64,000 nucleotides of DNA from an uncultured Sphingomonadaceae bacterium (GTDB taxonomy: Bacteria > Pseudomonadota > Alphaproteobacteria > Sphingomonadales > Sphingomonadaceae), in NCBI GenBank assembly GCA_947497455.1, contig CANMGU010000002.1:1396506-1460505 (forward strand), written 5' to 3'. The notes beneath the pieces were generated by a model. It was not told the DNA's origin. It saw only the letters and a list, made by a program, of their open reading frames with translations, and did no database searches. Made by a program: the position numbers and the translations under genes. Positions 52,536 to 60,879 of the stretch are shown here, one piece after another. Position 1 is the first letter of the stretch; the number at the start of each line of letters is the position of its first letter.

Positions 52536-52611
52536 TGGTGAGCCCTGCTGGGTTCGAACCAGCGACCTACTGATTAAAAGTCAGTTGCTCTACCGACTGA
52601 GCTAAGGGCCC
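52536..52611 (-). tRNA. tRNA-Lys(TTT), intact
   Basis: Read on the minus strand, a complete 76-base tRNA with encoded CCA. The acceptor stem is GGGCCCT with AGGGCTC (one G-U), D-arm GCTC/GAGC, anticodon stem ACTGA/TCAGT around the CTTTTAA loop (anticodon TTT), T-arm GCTGG TTCGAAC CCAGC. It is the only complete copy in the window. The two partial copies at 13057 and 27422 match its last 45 bases, so the 3' half is the integration target and the gene is restored by the inserted DNA. Confidence 0.97.
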
Positions 52612-52699
52612 ACAACTGCAAGCGGCTGTTGCGAAGCGCCTCCCTAGTGGTGCTTGGCCATGGGGTCAAGCGGCTTTGGGATGTTTTACCAGTAATTTA

Positions 52700-53182
52700 T
52701 CACAGGCCTTGGCGGGAAGCAATTTGTGCAATCGTCAAGCCGGTTACCGGATCACGCCAATCTGGCGCAATTTCAGTGCTTGGACGTAAAACAAAGGCGC
52801 GTTCTCGCCACAAAGGATGAGGAATAGTTAGCTCTGGGTTCGTGCACGAGAACGGGCCTTCGCTCCATAAAATGATATCGAGATCAAGTACTCTGCGAGA
52901 CCAGGCTTGCCCGCGGCGGGCTCCAAAATGCGATTCGATAGTTTTTAAAAGGTTGAGTAAATTGATCGGATCAAGCCCCGTTTCGATAATTGCAGCCGCA
53001 TTTGCATATGCGCGGCTAGATGGTCCAACTGGTCTCGACATCGTCGTAGAAGAATATTTGAGGACCGCCAGGCCTTGCTGCGCGAGTTTTGTCAAAGCGG
53101 CTCTCAAAACAGTACGTGGCGGGCCATGGCGCACATGACGTTGATTGGATCCCAGGGCAATCAGGAAGCGGGTATCGGGCAA
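52700..53182 (-). CDS. folK: 2-amino-4-hydroxy-6-hydroxymethyldihydropteridine pyrophosphokinase
   Basis: 160 residues, the normal length. HPPK signatures: FLIALGSNQR at the start, ARRGQAWSRRVLDLDIILW with the metal-binding DLDI, and IPHPLWRERAFVLRP. It transfers pyrophosphate from ATP to the pterin in folate synthesis. The start is a TTG at 53182, preceded by AGGA at suitable distance; no ATG is available. This is the first chromosomal gene beyond the integration array. Confidence 0.93.
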   Translation of the reverse strand: MPDTRFLIALGSNQRHVRHGPPRTVLRAALTKLAQQGLAVLKYSSTTMSRPVGPSSRAYANAAAIIETGLDPINLLNLLKTIESHFGARRGQAWSRRVLDLDIILWSEGPFSCTNPELTIPHPLWRERAFVLRPSTEIAPDWRDPVTGLTIAQIASRQGL

Positions 53183-53287
53183 CTATATCCTCTAAACATT
53201 GTGATAACTAACGTGAAACTAACGGTTTCAAGGTCACGAAACCGCTGCTAACATAGTTGTGATACAAGGCAAACCGAGGAGCATGCT

Positions 53288-53869
53288 ATGGGCGGTCGAC
53301 AATTTACTTGCGTTGGCAAAGGAACAATGTTGGCTGGATTGATCTTGTCATTGGCTGCCTGTGGTGGAAATGGTGCTGGATCCGAGCTTGAACCCGCTGA
53401 AAGCATCGCACGCGCCAGCCTGATGGGTGCGGATCAGACGCAATATGGCGAGGTGATCATCGGCGAAGGCGACGGCGGTTTGCTCGTACAAATAAAAGCC
53501 GAGGGCCTGTCGCCCGGGCCGCGCGGCGTTCATATCCACGAAGTTGGCAAATGTGAAGGGCCGGACTTCAAATCGGCCGGCGGTCATTGGAACCCGTCCG
53601 AAAAAGAGCATGGATTTGATAATCCCAAAGGCGCCCATATGGGCGACTTTTTTAATCTGGAAATCGGCGAAGACGGAACTGGCTCCGTTGAAGCCACAAT
53701 TGAGGAGGGAAGTTTGAAGGAGGGGCCGAATGCATTGATGGATGCGGATGGCGCTGCGTTTGTGGTGCATGCTGGGCCGGATGACTTGAAGACCGATCCA
53801 TCCGGTGAAAGTGGTGGTCGGGTCGCCTGTGGTGTCTTTGAAATTCAGAGGTTTGAACCAGCACAATAA
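53288..53869 (+). CDS. sodC: Cu-Zn superoxide dismutase, lipoprotein
   Basis: 193 residues. Lipoprotein signal with lipobox LAAC at about 22-25. Metal and disulfide landmarks are present: GVHIHEVGKCEG, GGHWNP, HGFDNPKGAHMGD, VVHAGPDDL and GGRVACGVFEI. It removes superoxide in the periplasm, anchored to a membrane by the lipid. The ATG at 53288 follows GAGGAGC. Encoded divergently from folK with about 105 bases between. Confidence 0.92.
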   Translation: MGGRQFTCVGKGTMLAGLILSLAACGGNGAGSELEPAESIARASLMGADQTQYGEVIIGEGDGGLLVQIKAEGLSPGPRGVHIHEVGKCEGPDFKSAGGHWNPSEKEHGFDNPKGAHMGDFFNLEIGEDGTGSVEATIEEGSLKEGPNALMDADGAAFVVHAGPDDLKTDPSGESGGRVACGVFEIQRFEPAQ

Positions 53870-53940
53870 TTTGAAATTGGTGATTGCGATCACCATCAAG
53901 CCGTATAAATAAGCATATCAATTAGCTATCGGGGGGTCGC

Positions 53941-54396
53941 ATGGCTATTTCAGTTCTTTTCGTCTGCATGGGTAATATTTGTCGCTCGCCCTTGGCTGAG
54001 GCGGCGTTACGTCAGGAATGCGCGCGTGTCGGCAAATCTTTGATTGTCGATTCCGCAGGCACCCATGACTGGCACGCGGGGCAGCCGCCGGATGAACGTG
54101 CGCAAGCGGTTGGCAAGAAAAATGGCGCACCGTTGGATCATCTGCGCGCTCGTGCTTTGCGCACCGCTGATTTTCGCGATTTTGATCATATCATTGCGTT
54201 GGACAATGAGAATATGGCCAACCTGTTGGCGAAACAGCCGGCAGATGGTTCTGCGCAATTATCGTTGTTGCTGGATCATGTTGAGGGCCGCGAGGGCGAG
54301 GATGTCGCTGATCCCTACTATGAACCGGATACCGCATTTGACGAGACTTGGGATGATGTATTCGCGGCGGCCAAAGCGCTGGTGATAAAATTGTAG
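53941..54396 (+). CDS. Low-molecular-weight protein-tyrosine phosphatase
   Basis: 151 residues. P-loop C-x5-R at residues 9-15 (VCMGNICRSPLAEA) and the general acid loop ADPYY near residue 120. It dephosphorylates protein tyrosines (or acts as an arsenate-reductase-like relative). The intact active site supports phosphatase activity. The ATG at 53941 is preceded by GGGGG. Single-gene unit between sodC and the BI-1 gene. Confidence 0.9.
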   Translation: MAISVLFVCMGNICRSPLAEAALRQECARVGKSLIVDSAGTHDWHAGQPPDERAQAVGKKNGAPLDHLRARALRTADFRDFDHIIALDNENMANLLAKQPADGSAQLSLLLDHVEGREGEDVADPYYEPDTAFDETWDDVFAAAKALVIKL

Positions 54397-54708
54397 CACG
54401 CGGCTTAAACCGCTTCATCCGCTTAAAGATGTGAACTTGAGATTGGTTTCTAACAATATCCAAGGACAGCAGCAGACGGTGAGGTAGCATATTCATAAAG
54501 GTCAAATTGCGCCATATATTGGTCCCGATCATCGGTTTCTGGATGAATTTCACATATCGATTGAATTTATCTATGAGTATGATGGTTGATTTTATCGGGA
54601 AGACATTCGGTTTTTCTTGAAAAATTCACATAATAAACCGATATTGAATAGGATAGTGCCGCTATCACGTTTTTTTTGCGGCGGAATAAACTGAGGAGTT
54701 TGAATATC
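54397..54708 (+). promoter_or_regulatory. Upstream region of the BI-1 gene
   Basis: 312 AT-rich bases without a supported gene. A weak hairpin GCGGC...CCGC follows the phosphatase stop. A promoter for the BI-1 gene is expected, possibly TTGAAA near 54617 with a downstream TATTGA-like -10 region, but the match is loose. Confidence 0.35.
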
Positions 54709-55443
54709 ATGGCTTGGCCTGACCCACGAGCGACAATGTCGCGTACACCTGTTGGCACGACGCCACAATCCGACGTCGCTTATGATGCCGGACTGCGGTC
54801 TTACATGCTCAAAGTATACAACTATATGGCGAGCGGTGTTCTGCTCACCGGTATTGTTGCCATGCTGTTTGCCAGCTCCGGAATGGCGGCAGAGATTATG
54901 TTTGGTGGTGGACCTCTGAAATGGCTTATCATCTTGTCTCCCCTGGCAATTGTATTTGTCATGAGTTTTGGACAGAATAAATTTTCGACATTTACGCTGC
55001 AGGCGATGTTCTGGGGCTTTGCGACCTTGATGGGTCTGTCCATGTCGACAATTTTTCTCGTTTATACCGGCGCTTCGATTGCGCAGACGTTCTTTGCAAC
55101 ATCGGCGGCTTTCTTGGGTCTTAGCCTGTTCGGCTATACGACAAAGAAAGATCTATCTGGCTGGGGCAGCTTCCTGATCATGGGTGTAATCGGTTTGCTG
55201 GTTGCGATGGTCATCAACATCTTCTTGCAGTCAACAATGATGCATTTTGTAATTAGTGCGATCGGTGTTCTGGTCTTCGCAGGCCTGACCGCATATGATA
55301 CGCAGCGGATCAAGAGCATGTATGCTTATGTTGCCGGTACCGATATGGTCGGAAAGGTTATCATCATGAGTGCGCTCAATCTGTATCTGGACTTTATCAA
55401 TATGTTCCAGTTCCTGCTCAGCTTCATGGGCAGCCAAGACTAA
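54709..55443 (+). CDS. Bax inhibitor-1/YccA family membrane protein
   Basis: 244 residues from the ATG at 54709, preceded by GAGGAG; the frame is open to 54676. Seven membrane helices with family landmarks: the N-terminal RSYMLKVYNYMASGVLLTG, the FGYTTKKDLSGWGSFLIMG segment and the C-terminal AYDTQRIKSMY, plus ALNLYLDFINMFQFLL. The family is thought to act as a pH-sensitive ion leak or as a membrane-protease modulator. A strong terminator follows. Confidence 0.92.
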   Translation: MAWPDPRATMSRTPVGTTPQSDVAYDAGLRSYMLKVYNYMASGVLLTGIVAMLFASSGMAAEIMFGGGPLKWLIILSPLAIVFVMSFGQNKFSTFTLQAMFWGFATLMGLSMSTIFLVYTGASIAQTFFATSAAFLGLSLFGYTTKKDLSGWGSFLIMGVIGLLVAMVINIFLQSTMMHFVISAIGVLVFAGLTAYDTQRIKSMYAYVAGTDMVGKVIIMSALNLYLDFINMFQFLLSFMGSQD

Positions 55444-55472
55444 GGCTCCATTCATATCCTTTGACGTATGAC

Positions 55473-55508
55473 AAAGCCCGGCAGGAAACTGCTGGGCTTT
55501 TTCTTTTG
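55473..55508 (+). terminator. Intrinsic terminator after the BI-1 gene
   Basis: AAAGCCCGGCAG pairs with CTGCTGGGCTTT (one G-T) around a GAAA loop, followed by a TTTTTC tract. Confidence 0.92.
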
Positions 55509-55593
55509 GCAGTTGATCGATTTTCGGTGGCAATTGCTGGACAATAGGAGGCCCGCGACCTAAGGATTTCGTGCGATCTATAGGGGAAATTGA

Positions 55594-56304
55594 GTGCTTC
55601 AGGGTGTTAAAAAAGTTCGTTTGTTTGCCGTTGCTACGGCCGTGATAGCTCTGGCTGCTTGTCAGACAGCTCCACCACCGCCACCACCGGCGCCCGTTGC
55701 GGGGCCTAAATATACACCGAGAGCGCCGACAACGCCGTTTGGTGCCAGCGCGAACACCATTGTGCCGCAGTTGCGCCCTGATGGATTGAGGCAAACGATT
55801 AATCGTGATCTTGGTCCAATGGAGACATTGTGGCACGTGCGGGCGGCGTTGAACGTCGCTGCATTGAGTTGTACCGGGCCGCAATATGCCCGTATTGTGA
55901 GCGACTATAATGCGTTCATCGGTAACAATAAGCGATTTCTGCGCAACGCCAACAATGCGATTATCAGCAAATTTCGGCGAGAGCAGGGCGGCGGCTACAA
56001 GCAAGCGCATGATCGCCATCAGACAAGCCTCTACAACTACTGGTCATTCTCTCCGCTGCGGCGGCCCTTTTGTGATCAGGCTGTGCAGGTCAGTCAGCGA
56101 GCGATCATAACCAAGACCGAAGAGATGGAGACATTTGGTGCACAGGCGCTGATGGAACTCGAAAAACCATTTACCGATTTTTATCTTGCTTATGAAGAAT
56201 ATGAGCGTGATCTTGATGCCTGGCGTGTGCAATATGCACCTGAGCAGGCACGGGATGCGGCGGATGAGACGATCAACACGACTGGCTTGACTGAAGGAGG
56301 CTAA
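55594..56304 (+). CDS. Putative lipoprotein, unknown
   Basis: 236 residues starting at a GTG (55594) after AGGGGAAAT. Lipoprotein signal with lipobox ALAAC at residue 23, then a stretch of eight prolines (QTAPPPPPPAPV) and a soluble helical domain with RDLGPMETLWHVRAALNVAA and CTGPQYARIVSDYNAFI. Paired cysteines may form a disulfide. No family recognised beyond a conserved-looking envelope protein of this bacterial group. Confidence 0.7.
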   Translation: MLQGVKKVRLFAVATAVIALAACQTAPPPPPPAPVAGPKYTPRAPTTPFGASANTIVPQLRPDGLRQTINRDLGPMETLWHVRAALNVAALSCTGPQYARIVSDYNAFIGNNKRFLRNANNAIISKFRREQGGGYKQAHDRHQTSLYNYWSFSPLRRPFCDQAVQVSQRAIITKTEEMETFGAQALMELEKPFTDFYLAYEEYERDLDAWRVQYAPEQARDAADETINTTGLTEGG

Positions 56305-56340
56305 ACTCCAAAAAGCCAGTAACAAAACCGGACAAAAAAG

Positions 56341-56375
56341 AAGGCCAGATGGTGCGGACCATCTGGCCTTAGTCT
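56341..56375 (+). terminator. Terminator after the lipoprotein gene
   Basis: AAGGCCAGATGGT pairs with ACCATCTGGCCTT around a short GCGG loop, followed by AGTCTTTC. A-rich upstream side suggests bidirectional use with the minus-strand gene at 56427. Confidence 0.8.
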
Positions 56376-56426
56376 TTCAGCTTTCAAGGGGATGAGGAGA
56401 GAGCGCTGAAAGAAAGAGAGATTTGT

Positions 56427-56876
56427 TTAGAAGCCGAAGCGGACGCCCACGGAGCTTTTGTCTGCGGCACCTGGCCCAGCATCAGACAGAAAGTCCGAGC
56501 GTACCGAGCTGGAGAGGAACCGGCCCGGATTGACGGCATCAACACCACTATCTTGTGCGGTAGAGCGGTAAGAAAATTCTTGTGGGATAAACAAATTGGT
56601 CAATCCTGCACTGCGTTGCTCAACGACAGGCGAGACGTCATTTTCTATCCGGAAGCCGGATTCAAAACCGGGAGCCATGGTGGCCATGAAGCTCTGATCC
56701 TGATTGCTGGAAACTCCTGCCAGATCAAAATTGCTGATAGGAAGGTCGATGGCCTGATGCTTTTGGGGTGCAGCGGCTTCTACCATGCTTTGGGTGTCAA
56801 TGGCGGAGTCAGCAAATGCGGGCGTTGCTGTGATGCTGATAAGGGCAGCGGCGGTAACAATAACTACATTTTTCAT
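56427..56876 (-). CDS. Small secreted protein, unknown
   Basis: 149 residues with a clean signal peptide (MKNVVIVTAAALISITATPAFA, cleavage before DSAIDT). The mature part is acidic and Ser/Ala-rich and ends in VGVRFGF, an aromatic end. No family recognised; periplasmic or surface location expected. The ATG at 56876 follows GGAAGGACGAAGTC-like spacing, with a GGAAGG site. Confidence 0.65.
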   Translation of the reverse strand: MKNVVIVTAAALISITATPAFADSAIDTQSMVEAAAPQKHQAIDLPISNFDLAGVSSNQDQSFMATMAPGFESGFRIENDVSPVVEQRSAGLTNLFIPQEFSYRSTAQDSGVDAVNPGRFLSSSVRSDFLSDAGPGAADKSSVGVRFGF

Positions 56877-57039
56877 GACTTCGTCCTTCCTATATCTGCA
56901 GCTAGCACTTGCTCGCTGCTCTCATAGAAGGTTTCGCGCCGACAACAGATATAGTTACAGCGGGTGTAAATTTTTATCGAAAAAATAGATCAATAATCAA
57001 TTTTTGACAGTTTTGGCCGCACTCCAGCTCAAAAGTTTT

Positions 57040-57660
57040 TCAACTTTCTGGCATCAGCGCAGCATCCACTGCTTTGGATTCCTTATATATATTGCGTGAC
57101 CTCAAGCGCTCGGCGTAAGCGACAAAACTATCGCGCTCAGGGAAGCTTTTGAACTGCAAACCCCAGTCGACTTGCGATCCGACATAGACGTCCGCCATCG
57201 TGAAGCGATCACCGCAGACATATTGCCGAGATTGAAGCATTTCGTCGAGCACATCCATTGCACGGTCGTAGCTACCATAGCCAGCCGACCGCTCTTGTTC
57301 TGCGGTTGGCGACAATCCGAGATTGCGATCCATCACCGCTTGCTCGATCGGCCCTGCGGCGAAGAAAAGCCAGCGAAAATAGTCAGCCCTTTCTTCCGAC
57401 GTTGGTGCAAGGCCTGCATCCGGAAAAGTGTCAGCGAGATAGGCACAAATCGCGGCGCATTCGGTCACTATCTTTCCGTTATGCACAATAGCAGGAACCT
57501 TCCCCATCGGGTTGATCGCCAAATAATCCGCGGATTTCATCTCCCCGTCATACGCAATGATCTTCTGATCATAATCGGCTCCCGCCTCATGCAGGGCCCA
57601 TCGCGCAATTTGACCACGAGACATCGGGTTGGTGTAGAAGGTGATGGGGGATGAGGGCAT
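57040..57660 (-). CDS. Glutathione S-transferase family protein
   Basis: 206 residues. N-terminal thioredoxin-like domain (ITFYTNPMSRGQIARWALHE, NPMGKVPAIVHNGKIVTE, ECAAICAYLADTFP) and an all-helical C-terminal domain with FTMADVYVGSQVDW. The cis-Pro KVPA segment and ES/EC box are as in bacterial GSTs. It conjugates or reduces electrophiles with glutathione; the substrate is unknown. Confidence 0.9.
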   Translation of the reverse strand: MPSSPITFYTNPMSRGQIARWALHEAGADYDQKIIAYDGEMKSADYLAINPMGKVPAIVHNGKIVTECAAICAYLADTFPDAGLAPTSEERADYFRWLFFAAGPIEQAVMDRNLGLSPTAEQERSAGYGSYDRAMDVLDEMLQSRQYVCGDRFTMADVYVGSQVDWGLQFKSFPERDSFVAYAERLRSRNIYKESKAVDAALMPES

Positions 57661-57725
57661 GATCGACTCCTGTGACGGTGAGGATCAAATCTATAACAGA
57701 CTCATACCGGTTTTGTAGTCGGCCG

Positions 57726-58466
57726 CTATTTATACTGACATCTGGCGCCAGCCGGTACCAAATGGATATCAGCAAATGCTGCGGTCACGGTCTCTCCGCT
57801 GTTGTCAGTATCGCTGGATATGGCGATGGACGTGACTTTCGCTTTGCTGGTTTTAAACTGGCTCCGGATATCGGCGGCAAGATTGCGGCGTTCATTAACC
57901 CAAGTCCCGGCCTGCGCCGATCCGGTCTGCGCAACAATAATTTTTGCCTGCTTTGTATAGGCGTTATTCCGGGCTGTCCCGACAGGAAAGCGGTTATCCC
58001 AAACATAGTTTATCGCACCATCGGGTATCGTGTTGCCACCGCGCGACCGCGCCAATGCAAGCTTGGCGCGAGTGCCAAGCGAGATCGAACTATTAGGTAA
58101 GTCGAGGCCTATATAGATCCGCGCTGCTTGGTCATCACCCGACTTCTTGGCGATATTTGCCGTTCTCACGACATCATCGACCCGCCAGCGCCAGCACAGC
58201 ACCGGGGTTTTAACAAGATTGACCATCACCGGTCGGGTGAACAAAGCCATGCTCATGCGGGCATAAGCCTCGATGGCTGGCACGCCTTGAATTCGTTTAG
58301 CCGTAAATTTAGTGGCTGGCACTTTCTCATCAATTTTCACGCTGCGCCATCCTGCGCCGCCGCTGGCAAAATTGCTGATCCTTTGGATCCCGGCGCTTTG
58401 GGCTGCCGATATTTCGGGCGATGCTGCCAGCATTATTGTGGCGCTGATGATTACCGTTTTGCGCAT
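57726..58466 (-). CDS. DUF3047 secreted protein
   Basis: 246 residues. Signal peptide (MRKTVIISATIMLAASPEIS). Beta-rich mature domain with the DUF3047 pattern: LVKTPVLCWRWRVDDVV, GDDQAARIYIGLDLP, INYVWDNRFPVGTARNN and ISSDTDNSGETVTAAFADI. Function of the family is unknown. Encoded 7 bases after the DUF547 gene on the same strand, so the two are probably an operon. Confidence 0.85.
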   Translation of the reverse strand: MRKTVIISATIMLAASPEISAAQSAGIQRISNFASGGAGWRSVKIDEKVPATKFTAKRIQGVPAIEAYARMSMALFTRPVMVNLVKTPVLCWRWRVDDVVRTANIAKKSGDDQAARIYIGLDLPNSSISLGTRAKLALARSRGGNTIPDGAINYVWDNRFPVGTARNNAYTKQAKIIVAQTGSAQAGTWVNERRNLAADIRSQFKTSKAKVTSIAISSDTDNSGETVTAAFADIHLVPAGARCQYK

Positions 58467-58473
58467 ATTGTTC

Positions 58474-59265
58474 TCAAGTGCGGTTCAGGCGCCAATCATA
58501 ACTTAAAAAACTAACTTTCGTTTTGCCCGATTTTAACGCGGCTTGCTGCCCCTTTGTCAGACCTAAAGCATTAGCATAGATGGCGAGAAACTGATTGAGG
58601 TTTTTCGCACCACGCCAGCCATTCTCAAAATCGCTGCGATACCATTTGAAAATACTGGAAACCTCTAGTCGTCCACCTTTCAAACGGTTGCGGCTGCGAT
58701 CCCGCAAAAAGTCTTTCGTGGCGGCGTTAAGCTGTGCGGGTAGTGTGCTGCCGCGATAGGCATTTTTGCGCAACGCTGGGCAGCCAATACTGGCACAGTT
58801 GACGGCGAAGTGGATGCGCGGTTCGTTATAGCGTCCGCTGCCTCGAATAAGTGTGTGCTCAATATGATCGAGAGATACGGTTTTGCCGAAGAGCGGAATG
58901 AATTTCTGTTTCCAGGGAGAGCGAATGATAGAACCGAGATCCTTGATTGACTTCAGATCTGGATACTCGGTCAGAATGAGTTCAACTGTCCAAGCGTTAT
59001 AAGCATTGATCAGAAAGGCGAGCTGATCATTTTTGGACCAACTGTTAAAGGTTGCCTGGCTGATCGAAGATGTGGAATCGAGATATGTTTTCAGTTTTCC
59101 GCGATCTGCTTTGAACCGTGCATAGTTGACTTTAGAAGATGTTCCGCCGCCGGTGACGACAACATTGCGTTTCAGCAGGGCATCCCAGCTGGAATGATCA
59201 TGCGCGGCCCATGCGTTGCTGGATACGGATAGAGCGATGAAGGATAGAAACAGCCGGAACAGCAT
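58474..59265 (-). CDS. DUF547 secreted protein
   Basis: 263 residues. Signal peptide (LFRLFLSFIALSVSSNAWA). DUF547 core: NDQLAFLINAYNAWTVELIL, IRSPWKQKFIPLFGKTVSLD, HIEHTLIRG, FAVNCASIGCPAL and FKWYRSDFE. The Asn-Ala-Tyr-Asn and Cys-Ala-Ser-x-x-Cys-Pro motifs recall a catalytic pocket, but the reaction is not established. First gene of the DUF547/DUF3047 pair. Confidence 0.88.
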   Translation of the reverse strand: MLFRLFLSFIALSVSSNAWAAHDHSSWDALLKRNVVVTGGGTSSKVNYARFKADRGKLKTYLDSTSSISQATFNSWSKNDQLAFLINAYNAWTVELILTEYPDLKSIKDLGSIIRSPWKQKFIPLFGKTVSLDHIEHTLIRGSGRYNEPRIHFAVNCASIGCPALRKNAYRGSTLPAQLNAATKDFLRDRSRNRLKGGRLEVSSIFKWYRSDFENGWRGAKNLNQFLAIYANALGLTKGQQAALKSGKTKVSFLSYDWRLNRT

Positions 59266-59370
59266 ATCGAAGGCCTCTTTTGCGCTAGGACTATTTGTTA
59301 GTTCGCAGGAGGAGGTCGGGAGGTTACACCTTATCGTGTAAAGTCGATTGCAACAGTAAGGGGCCGAGCG

Positions 59371-59715
59371 ATGATAAAGCAGTTTTTCCTTATCTCAAAA
59401 AAACCTGAGCTGTCGGCCGAAGCATTCCGTCGCTACTACGAAGCCAATCATGTGGCCCTGATAAAGCGGTTGCTGCCGATGATTGCTCGCTATCGGCGCC
59501 ACTATCTTGATCATGGTAATTCAGAGCTAAAAGCGGATCAGGCAGTGCCGGATTTTGATGTGATCACGGAAATCTGGTTCGCCAATCACGCAGATTATGA
59601 CGCCTTTATTGAACATGTCTCCAACCCTTCGATAATTGCAGAAATTCGAGCCGACGAGGCGAATTTTCTTGTCAGTGATGCCACTCGGTCGTTGCGAATG
59701 GAAACGGTGGAATAA
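59371..59715 (+). CDS. EthD-domain protein
   Basis: 114 residues, dimeric ferredoxin-like alpha/beta fold: QFFLISKKPELSAEAFRRYY, HVALIKRLLPMIARYRRHYL, and VITEIWFANHADYDAFIEHV. EthD-type proteins are small partners or mono-oxygenase/dehydratase-like enzymes. Substrate unknown. It is convergent with the YafY-type regulator gene, 3 bases from its stop. The ATG at 59371 follows AAGGGG. Confidence 0.85.
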   Translation: MIKQFFLISKKPELSAEAFRRYYEANHVALIKRLLPMIARYRRHYLDHGNSELKADQAVPDFDVITEIWFANHADYDAFIEHVSNPSIIAEIRADEANFLVSDATRSLRMETVE

Positions 59716-59718
59716 GGG

Positions 59719-60414
59719 TTAAATTTGCTTCCCGTATTTCCCTTCGATCTGACGCAGAATTTCGGCGAGCGAGCGCTCAGGAGCTGGCGTGAAAGTCTGT
59801 CCCGTTTTGGTGAGTTTTTCCATTCGGTCGAGGCGGAACATCCGAAAATCATCACGCAATTCACACCAGGCCACTAATGTCCATGTCTTGCCCCAAAACC
59901 ATAGGCCCAGTGGCTGGACTTTCCGGCTGGTCGCCGCGCCTTCTTCATCATGATAATCGAATGACAGTATATCGCGGGCTTCAATCGCGGCTTCACAGCG
60001 GTCGATCACATTTCTGGTTTGCTCACCGAGGCCCATTTCTGGTGCGAATATCTTTGTACCACCAACCCGGTCGCGCTCTTTCTCCGGCAATACCGTTTCT
60101 ATTTTCACTAAGGCCTCTTCGGCCGCGGTCCTCATCGCGGTGCCACCCCAGGCGCGAACCATGCGGGCTCCAGTTACAAGAGCGACAATCTCTTCCCGCG
60201 TGAACATCAGGGGAGGCAGATCAAAGCCACTGCGCATGATATAGCCGATACCGGCTTCGCCGTCGATTGGGACGCCAGTGGACTGTAGATCGGCAATGTC
60301 GCGATAGATGGTGCGTTCGGAAACCTCCAAACGCTCTGCCAGCATGGCCGCAGTGACAAGCCGACCGCCGCGCAGATATTGGACAATCTGAAAGAGGCGG
60401 TCGGCTCTACGCAT
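59719..60414 (-). CDS. YafY-type transcriptional regulator (HTH + WYL)
   Basis: 231 residues. N-terminal helix-turn-helix (LVTAAMLAERLEVSERTIYR, DIADLQSTGVPIDGEAG) and a WYL domain from about 140 (ARDILSFDYHDEEGAATSRK, VQPLGLWFWGKTWTLVAWCE). WYL proteins sense ligands or nucleic acids and regulate nearby genes. The VOC gene follows upstream on the same strand with 2 bases between, so they may form one operon. Confidence 0.9.
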   Translation of the reverse strand: MRRADRLFQIVQYLRGGRLVTAAMLAERLEVSERTIYRDIADLQSTGVPIDGEAGIGYIMRSGFDLPPLMFTREEIVALVTGARMVRAWGGTAMRTAAEEALVKIETVLPEKERDRVGGTKIFAPEMGLGEQTRNVIDRCEAAIEARDILSFDYHDEEGAATSRKVQPLGLWFWGKTWTLVAWCELRDDFRMFRLDRMEKLTKTGQTFTPAPERSLAEILRQIEGKYGKQI

Positions 60415-60416
60415 GT

Positions 60417-60788
60417 TTAGTTTTTGAAAATACCGAGCGAATTGCCCTCGGTATCCTTGGCATAGAAAAAGGAACCAGCCGGAATGAGTATCACTTCCGA
60501 TACAACTTCACCGCCGCCCTTTTTCACACGCTTCATAGCGTCATCAAGATAGCCGTCGACCGCGAGGTGCGCTGTGATTCCATCACCTTCGGTCGCTGGC
60601 TTTCCTTCGTAAAGATGGCCGGATGAGGCATTCTCACCTTCATAGGGTAACATCATGATGGGTTGCGGTCCCGCTTCATTCTTGGTGAGCGGGGCTTCCA
60701 GTAACGTTTCATAAAAACGGGTTGCCCTTTCCAGATCGTTGACTGGAATTTCGGTCCAGACGAGACGGTTGTTTTTGGCTTCGGTCAT
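60417..60788 (-). CDS. VOC family (glyoxalase/bleomycin resistance-like) protein
   Basis: 123 residues from the ATG at 60788; the frame continues to 60833. VOC half-barrels: VWTEIPVNDLERATRFYETL, and AKDTEGNSLGIFKN at the end with the metal-site Glu. Likely a lyase, dioxygenase or resistance protein; cannot be specified. Located directly upstream of the YafY-type regulator gene. Confidence 0.88.
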   Translation of the reverse strand: MTEAKNNRLVWTEIPVNDLERATRFYETLLEAPLTKNEAGPQPIMMLPYEGENASSGHLYEGKPATEGDGITAHLAVDGYLDDAMKRVKKGGGEVVSEVILIPAGSFFYAKDTEGNSLGIFKN

Positions 60789-60835
60789 TAACTTGCTCCT
60801 GCTTGTTGTTGGGGACAAGTTCTCTAATGCCATAG

Positions 60836-60863
60836 CCCTCCTGACAGCATATTGTCAGGAGGG
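60836..60863. other. Hairpin between the DUF1428 and VOC genes
   Basis: CCCTCCTGACA pairs perfectly with TGTCAGGAGGG around a 6-base loop. No T-tract on the minus strand, so it is a weak or attenuator-like terminator at most. Confidence 0.5.
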
Positions 60864-60879
60864 ATTCATTATTTCTCGA

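Larger units (their letters stand above)
27422..52580. mobile_element. Element 2: integrated mobilisable plasmid-like element in tRNA-Lys
   Basis: Bounded by the attachment copy at 27422-27466 and the intact tRNA-Lys 3' end at 52536-52580 (25,114-bp unit). It carries its own tyrosine recombinase next to the tRNA and a plasmid backbone (Rep, ParA, ParB, primase, replication-relaxation protein, coupling ATPase, resolvase). Cargo includes an RND efflux operon, a CBASS-like operon and a TIR-like module. A full conjugation apparatus is absent, so transfer would need a helper. Confidence 0.8.
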
